Assembly (NCBI RefSeq): GCF_003590945.1
Contig: NZ_QYUK01000011.1
Span: 648,001-712,000 of the forward strand
DNA: 64,000 nt
Source: Oleomonas cavernae
Lineage (GTDB): Bacteria; Pseudomonadota; Alphaproteobacteria; Zavarziniales; Zavarziniaceae
Reading direction: 5' to 3'
In this document: one piece after another, positions 46,195-55,311 of the stretch
Position numbering within the stretch: position 1 is the stretch's first letter
How the letters are laid out: the number at the start of each line of letters is the position of its first letter
The notes under the pieces: model-generated
The model's input: the letters and a program-made list of their open reading frames with translations, nothing else
What the model was told of the DNA's origin: nothing
The model's database searches: none
Position numbers and translations under genes: made by a program

Positions 46195-47457
46195 ATGTCC
46201 GCCACCGCTGCTCCCGACCTGTTTTCACCCCTTGCCCTGCCCAATGGCGCCGTCATTCCCAATCGCCTGTGCAAGGCGGCGATGGAGGAAAACATGGCCG
46301 ACGAAGGCCAGGTGCCCGGTCCCGCCCTGGTCCGTCTCTACGAGCGGTGGGCGCGGGGCGGGGCGGGCCTGATCCTGACCGGCAATGTCATGATCGATGC
46401 CCGCGCCTTGACCGGCCCGGGCGGCCTGGTGCTGGAGGACGACCATGCGATCGGCCAGTTCCAGACCTGGGCCCGGGCCGCGCGACTGGGCGGCGCGCAG
46501 GTCTGGATGCAGATCAATCATCCCGGCCGGCAACTGGCCGTCGCCATGGGCCAGGAGGCGGTGGCGCCCTCGGCCGTGCCCGTCGATCTGGGCCGTTTCT
46601 CCAAGATGTTCGCCCAGCCGCGGGCCCTGACCCCGGCCGAGATCGCCGAGGTGGTCGAACGCTTCGCCAACACGGCCGCCCTGGCCGAGCGTGCGGGCTT
46701 CACCGGCGTGCAGATCCATGCCGCCCACGGCTATCTGGTCAGCCAGTTCCTCTCGCCGCTGACCAACCGGCGCAGCGACCTGTGGGGCGGCAGCCTGGAG
46801 AATCGGGCGCGGCTGCTGCTGGATATCGTGCGGGCGGTGCGGGCGCGGGTCGCGCCCGGCTTCTGCGTCTCGGTGAAATTGAACTCCGCCGATTTCCAGC
46901 GTGGCGGCTTCGAGGCGGCGGATGCGGCGCAGGTGGTCGAATGGCTGAACGGCATGGCCGTCGATCTGGTCGAACTGTCGGGCGGCTCCTACGAAAGCCC
47001 GGCCATGCAGGGCGCGCCCCAGCACGGCAGCACCGGCGCCCGCGAGGCCTATTTCATCGATTTCGCCCGCGACATCGCCGCGATCGCGGCCATGCCGATC
47101 ATGGTCACCGGCGGCGTGCGCCGCCGTTCGGTGGCACAGGAAGCTCTGTCCACCAAAGGCAACCTGGCCGGCGTCGCCATGCTGGGCCTGGCCCGGGCCA
47201 TGGCCTTCGAACCCGACCTGCCCAACAAGTGGCGCGACGGCGCGGCGCTCGATGTCACCCTGCCGGAGGTCGGCTGGCGCAACAAGTCGTTGAGCGGCCT
47301 GGCAGTCATGGCGATCGCCAAGGCGCAATTGTATCGCCTGGGCCGTGGCCGCGCGCCCAGCACCCGCCTCTCGCCCCTGCTGACCCTGATCGGGGATCAA
47401 TGGCGCACCCGCAAGCGCGCCGCCCGCTATCGCGCCTGGATGCAGGCACGGGCCTGA
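46195..47457 (+). CDS. NADH:flavin oxidoreductase, old yellow enzyme family
   Basis: 420-residue FMN-dependent TIM-barrel protein. Landmarks: LPNGAVIPNRLCKAAMEENM, MQINHPGRQLAVAMGQEAVA, GFTGVQIHAAHGYLVSQFLS, PLTNRRSDLWGGSLENRARL and MPIMVTGGVRRRSVAQEAL. It reduces activated C=C bonds or nitro compounds. The divergent MerR gene is its probable activator. Confidence 0.92.
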   Translation: MSATAAPDLFSPLALPNGAVIPNRLCKAAMEENMADEGQVPGPALVRLYERWARGGAGLILTGNVMIDARALTGPGGLVLEDDHAIGQFQTWARAARLGGAQVWMQINHPGRQLAVAMGQEAVAPSAVPVDLGRFSKMFAQPRALTPAEIAEVVERFANTAALAERAGFTGVQIHAAHGYLVSQFLSPLTNRRSDLWGGSLENRARLLLDIVRAVRARVAPGFCVSVKLNSADFQRGGFEAADAAQVVEWLNGMAVDLVELSGGSYESPAMQGAPQHGSTGAREAYFIDFARDIAAIAAMPIMVTGGVRRRSVAQEALSTKGNLAGVAMLGLARAMAFEPDLPNKWRDGAALDVTLPEVGWRNKSLSGLAVMAIAKAQLYRLGRGRAPSTRLSPLLTLIGDQWRTRKRAARYRAWMQARA

Positions 47458-47511
47458 AAACCCCGGCCATTCCTTGAACCGGACCCCGCCCTCGTGTATG
47501 GGAGGGGGCTT

Positions 47512-47588
47512 CGGGGCGTAGCTCAGCCTGGTAGAGCGCTTGCTTTGGGAGCAAGAAGTCGCAAGTTCGAATCTTGTCGCCCCGACCA
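47512..47588 (+). tRNA. tRNA-Pro (anticodon TGG)
   Basis: Acceptor CGGGGCG with CGCCCCG, D-arm GCTCAGCCTGGTAGAGC, anticodon arm CTTGCTTTGGGAGCAAG with TGG in the loop, T-arm GCAAGTTCGAATCTTGT, encoded CCA. Confidence 0.97.
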
Positions 47589-47706
47589 ATTAACCTGGAA
47601 GCCTCTCTCCCGATCCTCACCCCGTCACGGGGAGCCCGGCAGGAACTCTTGCGCTAAGGGGGCATGGGAGGGCACCTTTCCAATCACCGGCCTGGTATCG
47701 GGAAGG

Positions 47707-48285
47707 TCAGTCTGGTCGGGAGGTGTGCCGGCGAAGTAGGGCCGAGAATGCCTTCAAACCCTGGCGGTCGAGAGCATCCACGAACGCTTCAACCGATGGC
47801 GTGGTCTTGCGTAAATTGTGTCGGGCATTGCCGACGCTGGAAATCAGTGCGTCGGGAGAGGTGGCATAGAGACCGCTCAGGAAGCTGTCCGGCGACACGC
47901 TGGTTATGCCGTAAGGGAGGAGGTCTTTGGCCGGGAGATCCTTGAGGTTCAGCGTAACGATGACGGAGGCCTTTCCTGCGATGGCCGCCGCAAGCACATG
48001 CCGATCGTCTGGATCGGGCAGGTGGAGGTCCGCGATCAGGGGCCGATAGTCCGCTACATCGGCCTCGGGCAGGGCCGCTTTCATCCGGTCGCGGGTCGCT
48101 TCCAGGCGGGCGATGGGCGTTGCAGGCGCATTGGCGGCGAGGTTGCGAATCCATTCGGCATGAATGTCGTCAGTCCACCGGGCGGCGACCAAACCGTCGA
48201 AGGCGCATTGAATGAGGACGTTTCGCAGATGGAACGGGTAGAGCACGCAGGCATCATAGACCGCGACGGGCGGTTCATAGGCCAT
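47707..48285 (-). CDS. PIN-domain ribonuclease toxin
   Basis: 192 residues. Acidic PIN-site residues: VAVYDACVLYPFHLRNVLIQ (first Asp), LPDPDDRHVLAAAIAGKASV (Asp cluster), and VTLNLKDLPAKDL. This PIN group is usually paired with an excisionase-type antitoxin encoded just upstream. That is the case here, with an 11-bp overlap (48275-48285). It would cleave RNA when the partner is lost. Confidence 0.85.
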   Translation of the reverse strand: MAYEPPVAVYDACVLYPFHLRNVLIQCAFDGLVAARWTDDIHAEWIRNLAANAPATPIARLEATRDRMKAALPEADVADYRPLIADLHLPDPDDRHVLAAAIAGKASVIVTLNLKDLPAKDLLPYGITSVSPDSFLSGLYATSPDALISSVGNARHNLRKTTPSVEAFVDALDRQGLKAFSALLRRHTSRPD

Positions 48286-48721
48286 GGTGCTGAATGAGAT
48301 CCTCTGTGTCCTCGGCCAGCGCGTCGATCGCCACCTGCCGGGTGTCGAGCTCGGCCTTCAGCGCCAGCACGTCCCGGAGGAGGGAGCGGCGGTGCTTGCC
48401 GACATAGCGGAACGGCAGGTCGCCTCGATCCATGCGCAAGACAACGAGCGGCCGCGAGATGCCCAGAATGGCGGATGCTTCGGTCGGGCTGAGTTCCTGA
48501 TCCTCGGCCAGCACGGCGACGCGCTCGCCGCGCAGCATATGGGCCAGGAGCGCCTCGACCGCTGCGGTGGCGGAAGGCGGAATCAAGAGCGTCTGTTCCT
48601 TGCCGCCTTCGCCTCGGACATGCAGTTCCAGCCGGTCCCCGGCCGCCAGTTTCGGCAGTGGGGAGGCGGCCTTGCGGTCACGATCCGACAATCCGGCGAA
48701 GTGGATGATCTGGCTGGCCAT
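48275..48721 (-). CDS. Antitoxin with excisionase-type helix-turn-helix, partner of the PIN toxin
   Basis: 148 residues. The DNA-binding part reads LSPTEASAILGISRPLVVLR, then MDRGDLPFRYVGKHRRSLLR. A toxin-binding tail follows. The N-terminal half (GDRLELHVRGEGGKEQTLLI and a helical VEALLAHMLRGERVAVLA) is common in this antitoxin group. The ATG at 48721 has GGAGGC upstream. Confidence 0.82.
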   Translation of the reverse strand: MASQIIHFAGLSDRDRKAASPLPKLAAGDRLELHVRGEGGKEQTLLIPPSATAAVEALLAHMLRGERVAVLAEDQELSPTEASAILGISRPLVVLRMDRGDLPFRYVGKHRRSLLRDVLALKAELDTRQVAIDALAEDTEDLIQHHGL

Positions 48722-48882
48722 GGCGATGCCTCCTTGGTCAGCAAGCTTAGTGTGAGTGGCCCACAACTGCAATAACTGAAAATCCACAGCCCGTAGCGAA
48801 TGATATGTTCGGCTTATGTAGCAGACGATTTGTCTGGTTTTTTGGAGCGGTTTGGCGCCATCGGCGCGCCCAGGCCTACCGC

Positions 48883-49197
48883 TCATGGAGCAGTGCTGTC
48901 CTCATGGCGCAGGAGGGTTTCGTAATCCTGTCCGCCGTAGAAAACGCGGGTGATGACGATCGCCTCCTCCGTCACCCGGTAGGCAACCACCACCCGGCCG
49001 AACATGGGATAGGTGCGAATGCCGGCGCTGAGATCGTTACGGGCGGGACCCAGATGCGGATGGGTGCACAGGGTGCGGCAGCGCTGCCGGATATCCTGGA
49101 CGAAGCTCAGGGCCCGCCGCGGGTTGTCCGGTTCGATAAGGTCGTAGATGCCATCGAGATCACCAAGCGCGGCCGATCGGTAGACAAGCCTACGCAT
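48883..49197 (-). CDS. ParE/RelE-family toxin
   Basis: 104 residues of the ParE/RelE fold: RRLVYRSAALGDLDGIYDLI at the N-terminus, HPHLGPARNDLSAGIRTYPM in the middle, and VVVAYRVTEEAIVITRVFYG, then QDYETLL at the C-terminus. ParE proteins poison gyrase. It overlaps the upstream ParD-like antitoxin by 8 bp. Confidence 0.9.
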   Translation of the reverse strand: MRRLVYRSAALGDLDGIYDLIEPDNPRRALSFVQDIRQRCRTLCTHPHLGPARNDLSAGIRTYPMFGRVVVAYRVTEEAIVITRVFYGGQDYETLLRHEDSTAP

Positions 49198-49477
49198 GCT
49201 TCCCTTGTGCGCTCAGCGATTGGGCGAGCCGTTCCTCGAAATGGCGGTCAACCTCTTCCTCCGTCAATGACGGGCGGGGGTCGGCGTCCGCCTCGGCGAT
49301 TTTCGCGCGAATGGCAGCCAGGCGCTGCACCCGGGTTTGCTCCTGTTCCTGCCAGGCCCGCATGGCCTCGCGGATGACCTCGCTGTTCGAGGCATACCGG
49401 CCCTCTTCGACCTGCGTGCGGATCAAGCGCGCCATCTCGGCCGGCAGGGTGATGCTCAATCGTTCGACATGCCGCAT
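49190..49477 (-). CDS. ParD-family antitoxin
   Basis: 95 residues. A ribbon-helix-helix N-terminus (VERLSITLPAEMARLIRTQV, then EGRYASNSEVIREAMRAWQE) and a charged, toxin-binding tail (PSLTEEEVDRHFEERLAQSL). Antitoxin-first order with an overlapping toxin is standard. Confidence 0.9.
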   Translation of the reverse strand: MRHVERLSITLPAEMARLIRTQVEEGRYASNSEVIREAMRAWQEQEQTRVQRLAAIRAKIAEADADPRPSLTEEEVDRHFEERLAQSLSAQGKHA

Positions 49478-49517
49478 GGGGAACCTCCAGGGCCACACAA
49501 TAGCATTAAGTATTACT

Positions 49518-50276
49518 TCATGCCATCGGGGGGATGCGGAGCCGGCTTAAAGCCCCTTTGTCGCGCAGCCAGGCGGTGATCAGCGCGCGGTGGCGTTCGC
49601 CGCCGTAGCTGGCGAAATGGCCGCCGTGAACCAGGCGCACGGGCAGTTCCAGCAGGCGGCGCATGCTGGCGATGTAATCACCTGGGTTCGCATGATAGGT
49701 GTCTTCGACCAGCGGGCCGTCATAGACGATATCGCCTGAAAACAGGATGCCGCTCGCGGCCTCGAACAGGGCGATGCCGCCCGGCGAATGGCCGGGCGTG
49801 TGAATCACCGTGAAGTGGCGGTCGCCCAGGTCGATCACGTCGCCGTCCTCGATCAGGCGCGGGGCGACGACGCCGGTGACGCGGTATTCCCGGCTCTCGT
49901 AAGGGGCGGGCGGCAGCCTGGTGAAGATGTCGTCGGTCACGTAGAGGTCGGCCAGCGTGCCGGCGCGGCTGGGCCGCATCAGCAGCTCGGCTTCGGCGGC
50001 GTGGACCAGGCAGCAGTCGAATTCGTGATGGGCGCCGATATGGTCGAAATGGGTGTGGCTGGCCACCGCCAGGCACGGCTTCTCGCTGACCAGGGGGACA
50101 TGGGCGCGCAGGCTGACCACGCCCATGCCGGAATCGACCAGCAGGTCGCGGTCGCGGCCGCGCACATGCCAGATGTTGCAACGGTAGAATTCCTTGATGA
50201 ACGGCTCGCCGATATGGGTGACGTCGTCGCCCATGCGCCGTGTCTCGTACCATTGTCCGGCCGCTACCCGTTCCAT
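49518..50276 (-). CDS. MBL-fold metallo-hydrolase
   Basis: 252 residues. Metal motif SHTHFDHIGAHHEF (HxHxDH), then FTVIHTPGHSPGGIALFEA, LFSGDIVYDG and LVHGGHFASYGGERH. The glyoxalase II-like group acts on thioesters or lactones; the substrate is not defined. No operon partner. Confidence 0.88.
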   Translation of the reverse strand: MERVAAGQWYETRRMGDDVTHIGEPFIKEFYRCNIWHVRGRDRDLLVDSGMGVVSLRAHVPLVSEKPCLAVASHTHFDHIGAHHEFDCCLVHAAEAELLMRPSRAGTLADLYVTDDIFTRLPPAPYESREYRVTGVVAPRLIEDGDVIDLGDRHFTVIHTPGHSPGGIALFEAASGILFSGDIVYDGPLVEDTYHANPGDYIASMRRLLELPVRLVHGGHFASYGGERHRALITAWLRDKGALSRLRIPPMA

Positions 50277-50397
50277 GCCGTCCTCTGCGCCCCGGGCAAT
50301 GCCGGTCCTTCGGCATCCGGGCGAGATCGCCCCGCCGGGAACCTGCCCGCGGACTTCTTCGTTTATACAGCATGTCCTCTATTCGAGGAGAAGGACG

Positions 50398-50646
50398 ATG
50401 AGAAACCTTATCGGCATTTGCGCGGCCGGCCTTCTGGCCGTGAGCGTGGCCGGCTGCGGCTCGTCGCCAACCGATCGTGCGATCAGCGGCGGCCTCATTG
50501 GCGCCGGCCTCGGCGCGGGCACGGCAGCGGTGACCGGCGGCAGCATCGGCACGGGTGTCTTGATCGGCGGCCTCGGCGGCGCCGTTATTGGTGGTGTTAC
50601 CTCCGACCGCGATATCGACGCGGGCCGGCCGGTCTGGAAGCGCTAG
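50398..50646 (+). CDS. Small glycine-zipper lipoprotein
   Basis: 82 residues. Signal with lipobox LLAVSVAGC, then a glycine-zipper stretch of GxxxG repeats (GGLIGAGLGAGTAAVTGG, then GVLIGGLGGAVIGG). Outer-membrane-associated glycine-zipper lipoproteins are common in proteobacteria. GAGGAGAAGG precedes the ATG. Confidence 0.85.
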   Translation: MRNLIGICAAGLLAVSVAGCGSSPTDRAISGGLIGAGLGAGTAAVTGGSIGTGVLIGGLGGAVIGGVTSDRDIDAGRPVWKR

Positions 50647-50722
50647 GCGCAGCCGCTCGGGCGCCGGAAGGGCGCGACGATGGCCGCGTCTTGCGACAAC
50701 CCTGGCGGCTGCCTTCATCTGG

Positions 50723-51910
50723 TCATGAGGCGGCCGCCTTGGCAGCCTGCTCGTCGGCGTGGCGCTGGATCATGGCGCCGGCCGCCATCATGGCCTTACC
50801 GATGAATTCGTTGGCGTTGCTCATGGTCCAGTCGTAGGACGCCTGGCGGCTCGCATTGGCGTGCTTGAAGACGGGGGCCACATGCTCGGCCCACAGCGCG
50901 TAGGATTTGATCGTGTGGTCGAAGCTCGCCCAGTTGTGGGCCAGTTGCAGGAAGGCGCCGAAATGGCCCTGCTTGGCCTGGAGGCGATGGATCTGGGCGA
51001 TGGCATCGTCGGGCGTGCCGATCACCGCCTGGCCGGTGGCGATCATGGCATCGATCGGGTCCATGCCCTCGGGCGTGCGGGGGCTGAGCGGGTTCAGCCG
51101 GGCGAAATATTCCAGCCACTTGTGCAGGCCCCATTGAACATTCGCCCGTGCCTGTTCGCGCGTCGGGGCAATATGGACCGGGCCGACCAGGCGCAGGCCG
51201 TTGCGGTCCATGGTGCGGCCATCCTCCTGCGCGATCTGGCAGGCGATCTGCCAGTTGGTCGCCAGGGCGTCGAAGCCGTCGGCCGCGGTCGCTGCCACGC
51301 ATAGCATCCCAAAGCCGTATTTGCCGGCGGCCCGCCCGCCCGACGGGCTGACCGCGCTGGCCACCGCCATTTCCGGGTGCGGCCTGGTATAGGGCAGCAG
51401 GTGGGTGCGGGCGTTGACCAGGTTGAACCAGTCGCTCTGCTCGGTCACCACCTCGCCCCTGAACAGGCGCAGGATGACGGCAAGCCCTTCCATCATCCGG
51501 TCGCGCTGGGTCATGGGATCGATGCCCAGCATCATGGCATCCGACGGCAGCAGGCCCGGCCCGACGCCGAACATGACCCGGCCCCGGGTCATGTGGTCGA
51601 GCTGGATGATGCGGTTCGCGGTCATCAGCGGGTTGTGATAGGGCAGGGAGACCACCCCGGTGCCAAGGCGGATGCGCCTGGTGCGCTCGGCCGCGGCGGC
51701 GATGAACAGTTCGGGGCTGGCGATGATCTCGAAGCCGGCCGAATGATGCTCGCCGATCCAGGCCTCTTCATAGCCCAGGCGGTCCAGGTGCTCGATCAGT
51801 TCAAGGTCGCGGTGCAGGGCCTCGGTCGGATCCTGGTCCAGCGCGTGGAACGGGGCCAGGAAGATGCCGTTGCGCATCGGGGGCAAAGGCTGCTCGGCAG
51901 GCGCGCTCAT
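50723..51910 (-). CDS. LLM-class flavin-dependent oxidoreductase (limonene monooxygenase-like)
   Basis: 395-residue luciferase-like TIM-barrel protein: MRNGIFLAPFHALDQDPTEA, LGYEEAWIGEHHSAGFEIIA, LGTGVVSLPYHNPLMTANRI and QLDHMTRGRVMFGVGPGLLP. A different LLM group from the protein at 30185. Needs reduced flavin. A perfect 6-bp-arm palindrome lies just upstream. Confidence 0.88.
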   Translation of the reverse strand: MSAPAEQPLPPMRNGIFLAPFHALDQDPTEALHRDLELIEHLDRLGYEEAWIGEHHSAGFEIIASPELFIAAAAERTRRIRLGTGVVSLPYHNPLMTANRIIQLDHMTRGRVMFGVGPGLLPSDAMMLGIDPMTQRDRMMEGLAVILRLFRGEVVTEQSDWFNLVNARTHLLPYTRPHPEMAVASAVSPSGGRAAGKYGFGMLCVAATAADGFDALATNWQIACQIAQEDGRTMDRNGLRLVGPVHIAPTREQARANVQWGLHKWLEYFARLNPLSPRTPEGMDPIDAMIATGQAVIGTPDDAIAQIHRLQAKQGHFGAFLQLAHNWASFDHTIKSYALWAEHVAPVFKHANASRQASYDWTMSNANEFIGKAMMAAGAMIQRHADEQAAKAAAS

Positions 51911-51940
51911 TTCTTTTCCTTCTTATGATCGGCGGCGGCC

Positions 51941-51955
51941 CAGTCTGACAGACTG
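51941..51955. promoter_or_regulatory. Palindrome before the LLM oxidoreductase gene
   Basis: CAGTCTGACAGACTG: arms CAGTCT and AGACTG around GAC, 31 bp before the start. A simple operator candidate for an unknown regulator. Confidence 0.5.
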
Positions 51956-51979
51956 TCATTTTGAAGGAAAGGTTTCGCT

Positions 51980-52207
51980 TTACCCCTGGGTAGGAGATTT
52001 GATCAGGAAGCCGATCACGATCAGCGCCACCAGGATGCCGATGCCGGTCCACAGGCCGCTGTCGCCGGCCTTCCGGGCCAGGACGACGGGCAGGCGGCGC
52101 GACGGGCCTTCGAGGCGGCCCTGGCGCTTGGCGATCCAGGCGCCGACGGCGGCTGCGCCGAGGACGCCTAAGGAAACCAGCGCGGCGATGATGACGATGC
52201 GTCCCAT
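51980..52207 (-). CDS. Small membrane protein, hypothetical
   Basis: 75 residues with two hydrophobic segments (IVIIAALVSLGVLGAAAVGA and GIGILVALIVIGFLI) linked by a basic loop. It lies 3 bases after the rmuC stop, so co-transcription is likely. No family recognised. Confidence 0.7.
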   Translation of the reverse strand: MGRIVIIAALVSLGVLGAAAVGAWIAKRQGRLEGPSRRLPVVLARKAGDSGLWTGIGILVALIVIGFLIKSPTQG

Positions 52208-52210
52208 GGC

Positions 52211-53437
52211 TCAGCCCTCCTCGTCGTCGGCCTCGACGGCTTCCCCCACCTCGATCAGCCGGGCGGTTTCGACCGCGTCGAGACCCTGGACCTGCCGCAG
52301 CCGCCGGTCGATGGCGCGCTTGCGCACGGCGACCTTGTCGATCTGCTCGCTGGCCTCGTTCAGTTTGCGCTGAACCTTGTCCAGGACCTCGCCGTATTTG
52401 GCGAATTCCGTCTTCACCGCGCCCAGCAGCAGCCAGACCTCGCTCGAGCGTTTTTCGATCGCCAGCGTCCGGAAACCCATCTGCAGGCTGTTGAGCAGGG
52501 CGGCCAGGGTGGTCGGCCCGGCCGGCACCACCCGGTATTCCCGCTGCAGCACGTCGATCAGGCCCGGCCGGCGCAGCGCCTCGGCATAAAGGCCTTCGGT
52601 CGGCAGGAACATCACCGCGAAATCGGTCGTGCGCGGCGGGTTCAGGTATTTGTCGCGGATATCCCTGGCAAAGCCCTTGAGGCGGATCTCCAGCGCCTTG
52701 CCTGCGGCCTCCACGCCTTCGACATCGGCGCGGTCGGCGGCCTCCACCAGGCGCTCGTAATCCTCGCGCGGGAACTTGGCGTCGATCGGCAGCCAGACTT
52801 CCTCGCCCACGTCGTGGCCGGGCAGGCGGATGACGAATTCCACCCGCTCGGCGCGGCCCTCGATGGTGGCGACATTGGCCAGGTACTGGTCGGCGGTCAT
52901 GATCTGGGCCAGCAGGGCGTCCAGTTGCATTTCGCCCCAGGTGCCGCGGGATTTGACGTTGGTCAGCACGCGCTTCAGGTCGCCCACCCCGGCCGCCAGG
53001 TTCTGCATCTCGCCCAGGCCGCGATGGACCTGTTCCAGCCGGTCGGACACCAGCTTGAAGGATTCGCCCAGGCGCTGTTCCAGGGTGCCTTGCAGGCGCT
53101 CGTCCACGGTGCGGCGCATCTCTTCCAGTTTCACCGCGGAATCGGCGGCAAGCTGCGCAAAGCGGCTGTCCAGCCCTTGCGCCAGGCCGTCCAGCCGGGC
53201 CGACAGGGTATCGCCGAAGCCCTTGAACCCGGCGCTGCCCTCCTGGCGGTTCAGCGACAGTTCCTCGCGCAGGGTGCGTTCCAGGCGCTCCTGCGCCCGT
53301 TCCATGCCCTCCAGCCGGGCGGCCAGGGCGGGGTCGGCGGCGTTACGCGGGCGCACCAGGGCGAAGACCCCGACAACGAGCGCGATCAGGGCGATGGCAA
53401 TGATGAGGAGGTCGGTTGGCGACAGGGTAATCGGCAT
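52211..53437 (-). CDS. rmuC: DNA recombination protein RmuC
   Basis: 408 residues. An N-terminal membrane anchor (LLIIAIALIALVVGVFALV), a long coiled coil, then the RmuC nuclease-like domain: RGTWGEMQLDALLAQIM, LPIDAKFPREDYERLVEA, IRDKYLNPPRTTDFAVMFLP and YAEALRRPGLIDVLQREYRV. It limits DNA inversions in E. coli. The ATG at 53437 gives the anchor at the very start. Divergent from the FkbM gene. Confidence 0.95.
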   Translation of the reverse strand: MPITLSPTDLLIIAIALIALVVGVFALVRPRNAADPALAARLEGMERAQERLERTLREELSLNRQEGSAGFKGFGDTLSARLDGLAQGLDSRFAQLAADSAVKLEEMRRTVDERLQGTLEQRLGESFKLVSDRLEQVHRGLGEMQNLAAGVGDLKRVLTNVKSRGTWGEMQLDALLAQIMTADQYLANVATIEGRAERVEFVIRLPGHDVGEEVWLPIDAKFPREDYERLVEAADRADVEGVEAAGKALEIRLKGFARDIRDKYLNPPRTTDFAVMFLPTEGLYAEALRRPGLIDVLQREYRVVPAGPTTLAALLNSLQMGFRTLAIEKRSSEVWLLLGAVKTEFAKYGEVLDKVQRKLNEASEQIDKVAVRKRAIDRRLRQVQGLDAVETARLIEVGEAVEADDEEG

Positions 53438-53480
53438 GCGACGATTGGCTACACGAGTTGAGCGGTCCCGGCAATCGACC

Positions 53481-54308
53481 ATGCGCCCCATCAAATTGAT
53501 CACCGGCAGCGAGATCCGGGCCCGGCCGCCACGGCAGGCCATGGCGATGCACCTGCAGGTCCTGCACTATTTCAGCCACGGCATCGCCGTCCATCCGGGC
53601 GACGTCGTCGTCGATGTGGGGGCCAATATCGGCATGTTCGCGCTGGAGGTCCTGCTGCGCACACAGGGCCGGGCCTCGCTCGTTTGCTGCGAACCCGCCC
53701 CGCCCTTGTTCAGGCGACTCGCCGACAACCTCAGGCGGAATTTCCCCGACGCGTCGGCAAAATGCCTGAAGGCCGCGATGGGGGACCGGGAGGGGGAGGT
53801 CGACTTCTTCTACCGGCCCCACAGCCCGTCGATGTCGTCCCTTGAGGTCATGCAGTTCAAGCCGGCGCAGATCAGGGGCACGCTGGACATCCTGTACGAC
53901 CCTCAGGACAAGGGGGAGTTGACATATCTGGTGCCGCGGTGGGTTCGCTGGATTCCCCGGAAATTCATGCGCGCGATGCTCAGGGGCGCCGTCGGCCGCG
54001 AATATCTCAGGGGACGGAAGCTGCGCAGCCCCTTGACGACGCTGTCCGCCGTCATCGAACGCGAGGGGCTGCCCACCATCGATCTGCTGAAGATCGATGT
54101 CGAGGGGGCGGAGTGGCTGGTCCTGGCAGGGATCGAGGATCGCCATTGGCCGCTGATCCGCTCCGTCGTGGTCGAGGTTCATGATGTCGACGGCAGGCTG
54201 GGGCGGGTGCGCGAGGCCTTGGCCAACCGGGGCTTCTCGCGCATCACCGTCGACCAGGAAGAATTGCAGCGGCCCTTCGACGTCCACAATGTCTATGCCC
54301 TGCGCTGA
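53481..54308 (+). CDS. FkbM-family methyltransferase
   Basis: 275 residues. SAM motif VVVDVGANIGMFALEVLLR, CCEPAPPLFRRLADNLRRNF, then the late FkbM signature LLKIDVEGAEWLVLAGIEDR and VVVEVHDVDGRLG. Substrates of the family are often hydroxyls on glycans or secondary metabolites. Confidence 0.88.
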   Translation: MRPIKLITGSEIRARPPRQAMAMHLQVLHYFSHGIAVHPGDVVVDVGANIGMFALEVLLRTQGRASLVCCEPAPPLFRRLADNLRRNFPDASAKCLKAAMGDREGEVDFFYRPHSPSMSSLEVMQFKPAQIRGTLDILYDPQDKGELTYLVPRWVRWIPRKFMRAMLRGAVGREYLRGRKLRSPLTTLSAVIEREGLPTIDLLKIDVEGAEWLVLAGIEDRHWPLIRSVVVEVHDVDGRLGRVREALANRGFSRITVDQEELQRPFDVHNVYALR

Positions 54309-54451
54309 CGGGCCGCGTGTTGCCCGGTGGCCCGCATGAGGCGATCGGCTGCACCGCGCGGCGAGGGCGGGTGTTGACGCCGACGGGGGGTTCGGATCAT
54401 GTTTCCGCACAAGGCGAAATGCGTTGCGGCGCGTCGAGGAGTGAGCGAGAG

Positions 54452-54745
54452 ATGTTGGCCCGGATCTATCTGCCGACCAGGAACGCGATGCAGTCGGGCC
54501 GGGCGAACAGCCGCCGCTGGGTTCTGGAGTTCGAGCCGGCGGCGATCCGCCGGGTCGACCCGCTGATGGGCTGGACCGGCACCACCGACATGAACGGCGA
54601 AGTGGTGATGCGCTTCGAGGACAAGGAAGCGGCCATCGCCTATTGCGACCGCAACCGCATCCCCTTCGAGGTGCAGGAGCCCAAGGCCGTCACCCCGAAG
54701 ATCAAGACCTACGCCGACAATTTCAGCTTCACGCGCATTCGCTGA
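54452..54745 (+). CDS. NADH dehydrogenase accessory subunit, NDUFS4 / ETC complex I type
   Basis: 97 residues: MLARIYLPTRNAMQSGRANS at the N-terminus, WVLEFEPAAIRRVDPLMGWT, then MRFEDKEAAIAYCDRNRIPF and TYADNFSFTRIR at the C-terminus. This short homologue of mitochondrial NDUFS4 is found in alphaproteobacteria and stabilises the complex I matrix arm. It is a good taxonomic marker. Confidence 0.93.
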   Translation: MLARIYLPTRNAMQSGRANSRRWVLEFEPAAIRRVDPLMGWTGTTDMNGEVVMRFEDKEAAIAYCDRNRIPFEVQEPKAVTPKIKTYADNFSFTRIR

Positions 54746-54752
54746 CCGCCAC

Positions 54753-54829
54753 GGCCCCGTAGCTCAGCCGGATAGAGCACCCGCCTTCTAAGCGGGATGT
54801 CGCAGGTTCGAGTCCTGCCGGGGTCGCCA
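54753..54829 (+). tRNA. tRNA-Arg (anticodon TCT), integration site of the element
   Basis: Acceptor GGCCCCG with CGGGGTC (one G-T pair), D-arm GCTCAGCCGGATAGAGC, anticodon arm CCCGCCTTCTAAGCGGG with TCT, T-arm GCAGGTTCGAGTCCTGC, encoded CCA. Its last 45 bases are repeated at 63816-63860, so the tRNA was kept intact when the element inserted. Confidence 0.97.
54785..54829 (+). repeat. attL: 45-bp direct repeat inside tRNA-Arg
   Basis: Begins CTTCTAAGCGGGATGTCGCA and ends at the CCA. Identical over 45 bp to 63816-63860. It runs from the anticodon loop to the 3' end, the usual crossover segment for tyrosine integrases. Confidence 0.95.
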
Positions 54830-54875
54830 TGTTTTCAACGGGTTAGGGAAGCGGGCGAGGGGCGGGAAAGCGGAA

Positions 54876-54894
54876 ATCTACGGTATATCTACGG
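54876..54894 (+). promoter_or_regulatory. Arm-type integrase site, left end
   Basis: ATCTACGG twice (54876-54883 and 54887-54894), about 50 bp inside attL. A matching pair lies at 63665-63684 by the right end. Confidence 0.6.
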
Positions 54895-55311
54895 AAACTA
54901 GAGTTGCTTGCCGCGATGCAGGCCACCGGCGAGTTTGCCCCCGAGACCGCGGCCGCCTGGGCACGCTCGTTTGATTTCCCTTTGAATTTCACTTGGCGAA
55001 ATCAACGTTTGATCGGGCCGGATCGTCGAAATTGACGCCAGCGAGGCGGGCGCGGATATTCTCACGGCGGGGGCCGGCGACGGGCCGGGTTGTGCCAACG
55101 GATCGTCCGTGGCGGTCTGCGCCTTCCCATTTCGGGCGTCGCCGGCCTCTTCGATTTCTGCCCGGCCTTGAGATCATCCCACTTCAGCCGCCGGATCGCG
55201 CTTGGCGCCATGGCCGAACCGCCAGCCGTCAGCCGTCGAGGGCATCGACCCAGCATTGACGCCACTAGCCGGCAGGGGGAACAATCCTGGCGGGCAATGA
55301 TGGGGGCGGTA
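54895..55311. other. Gene-free left end of the element
   Basis: No convincing gene. Short ORFs here are Arg/Pro-rich and have no ribosome binding site. Confidence 0.5.
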
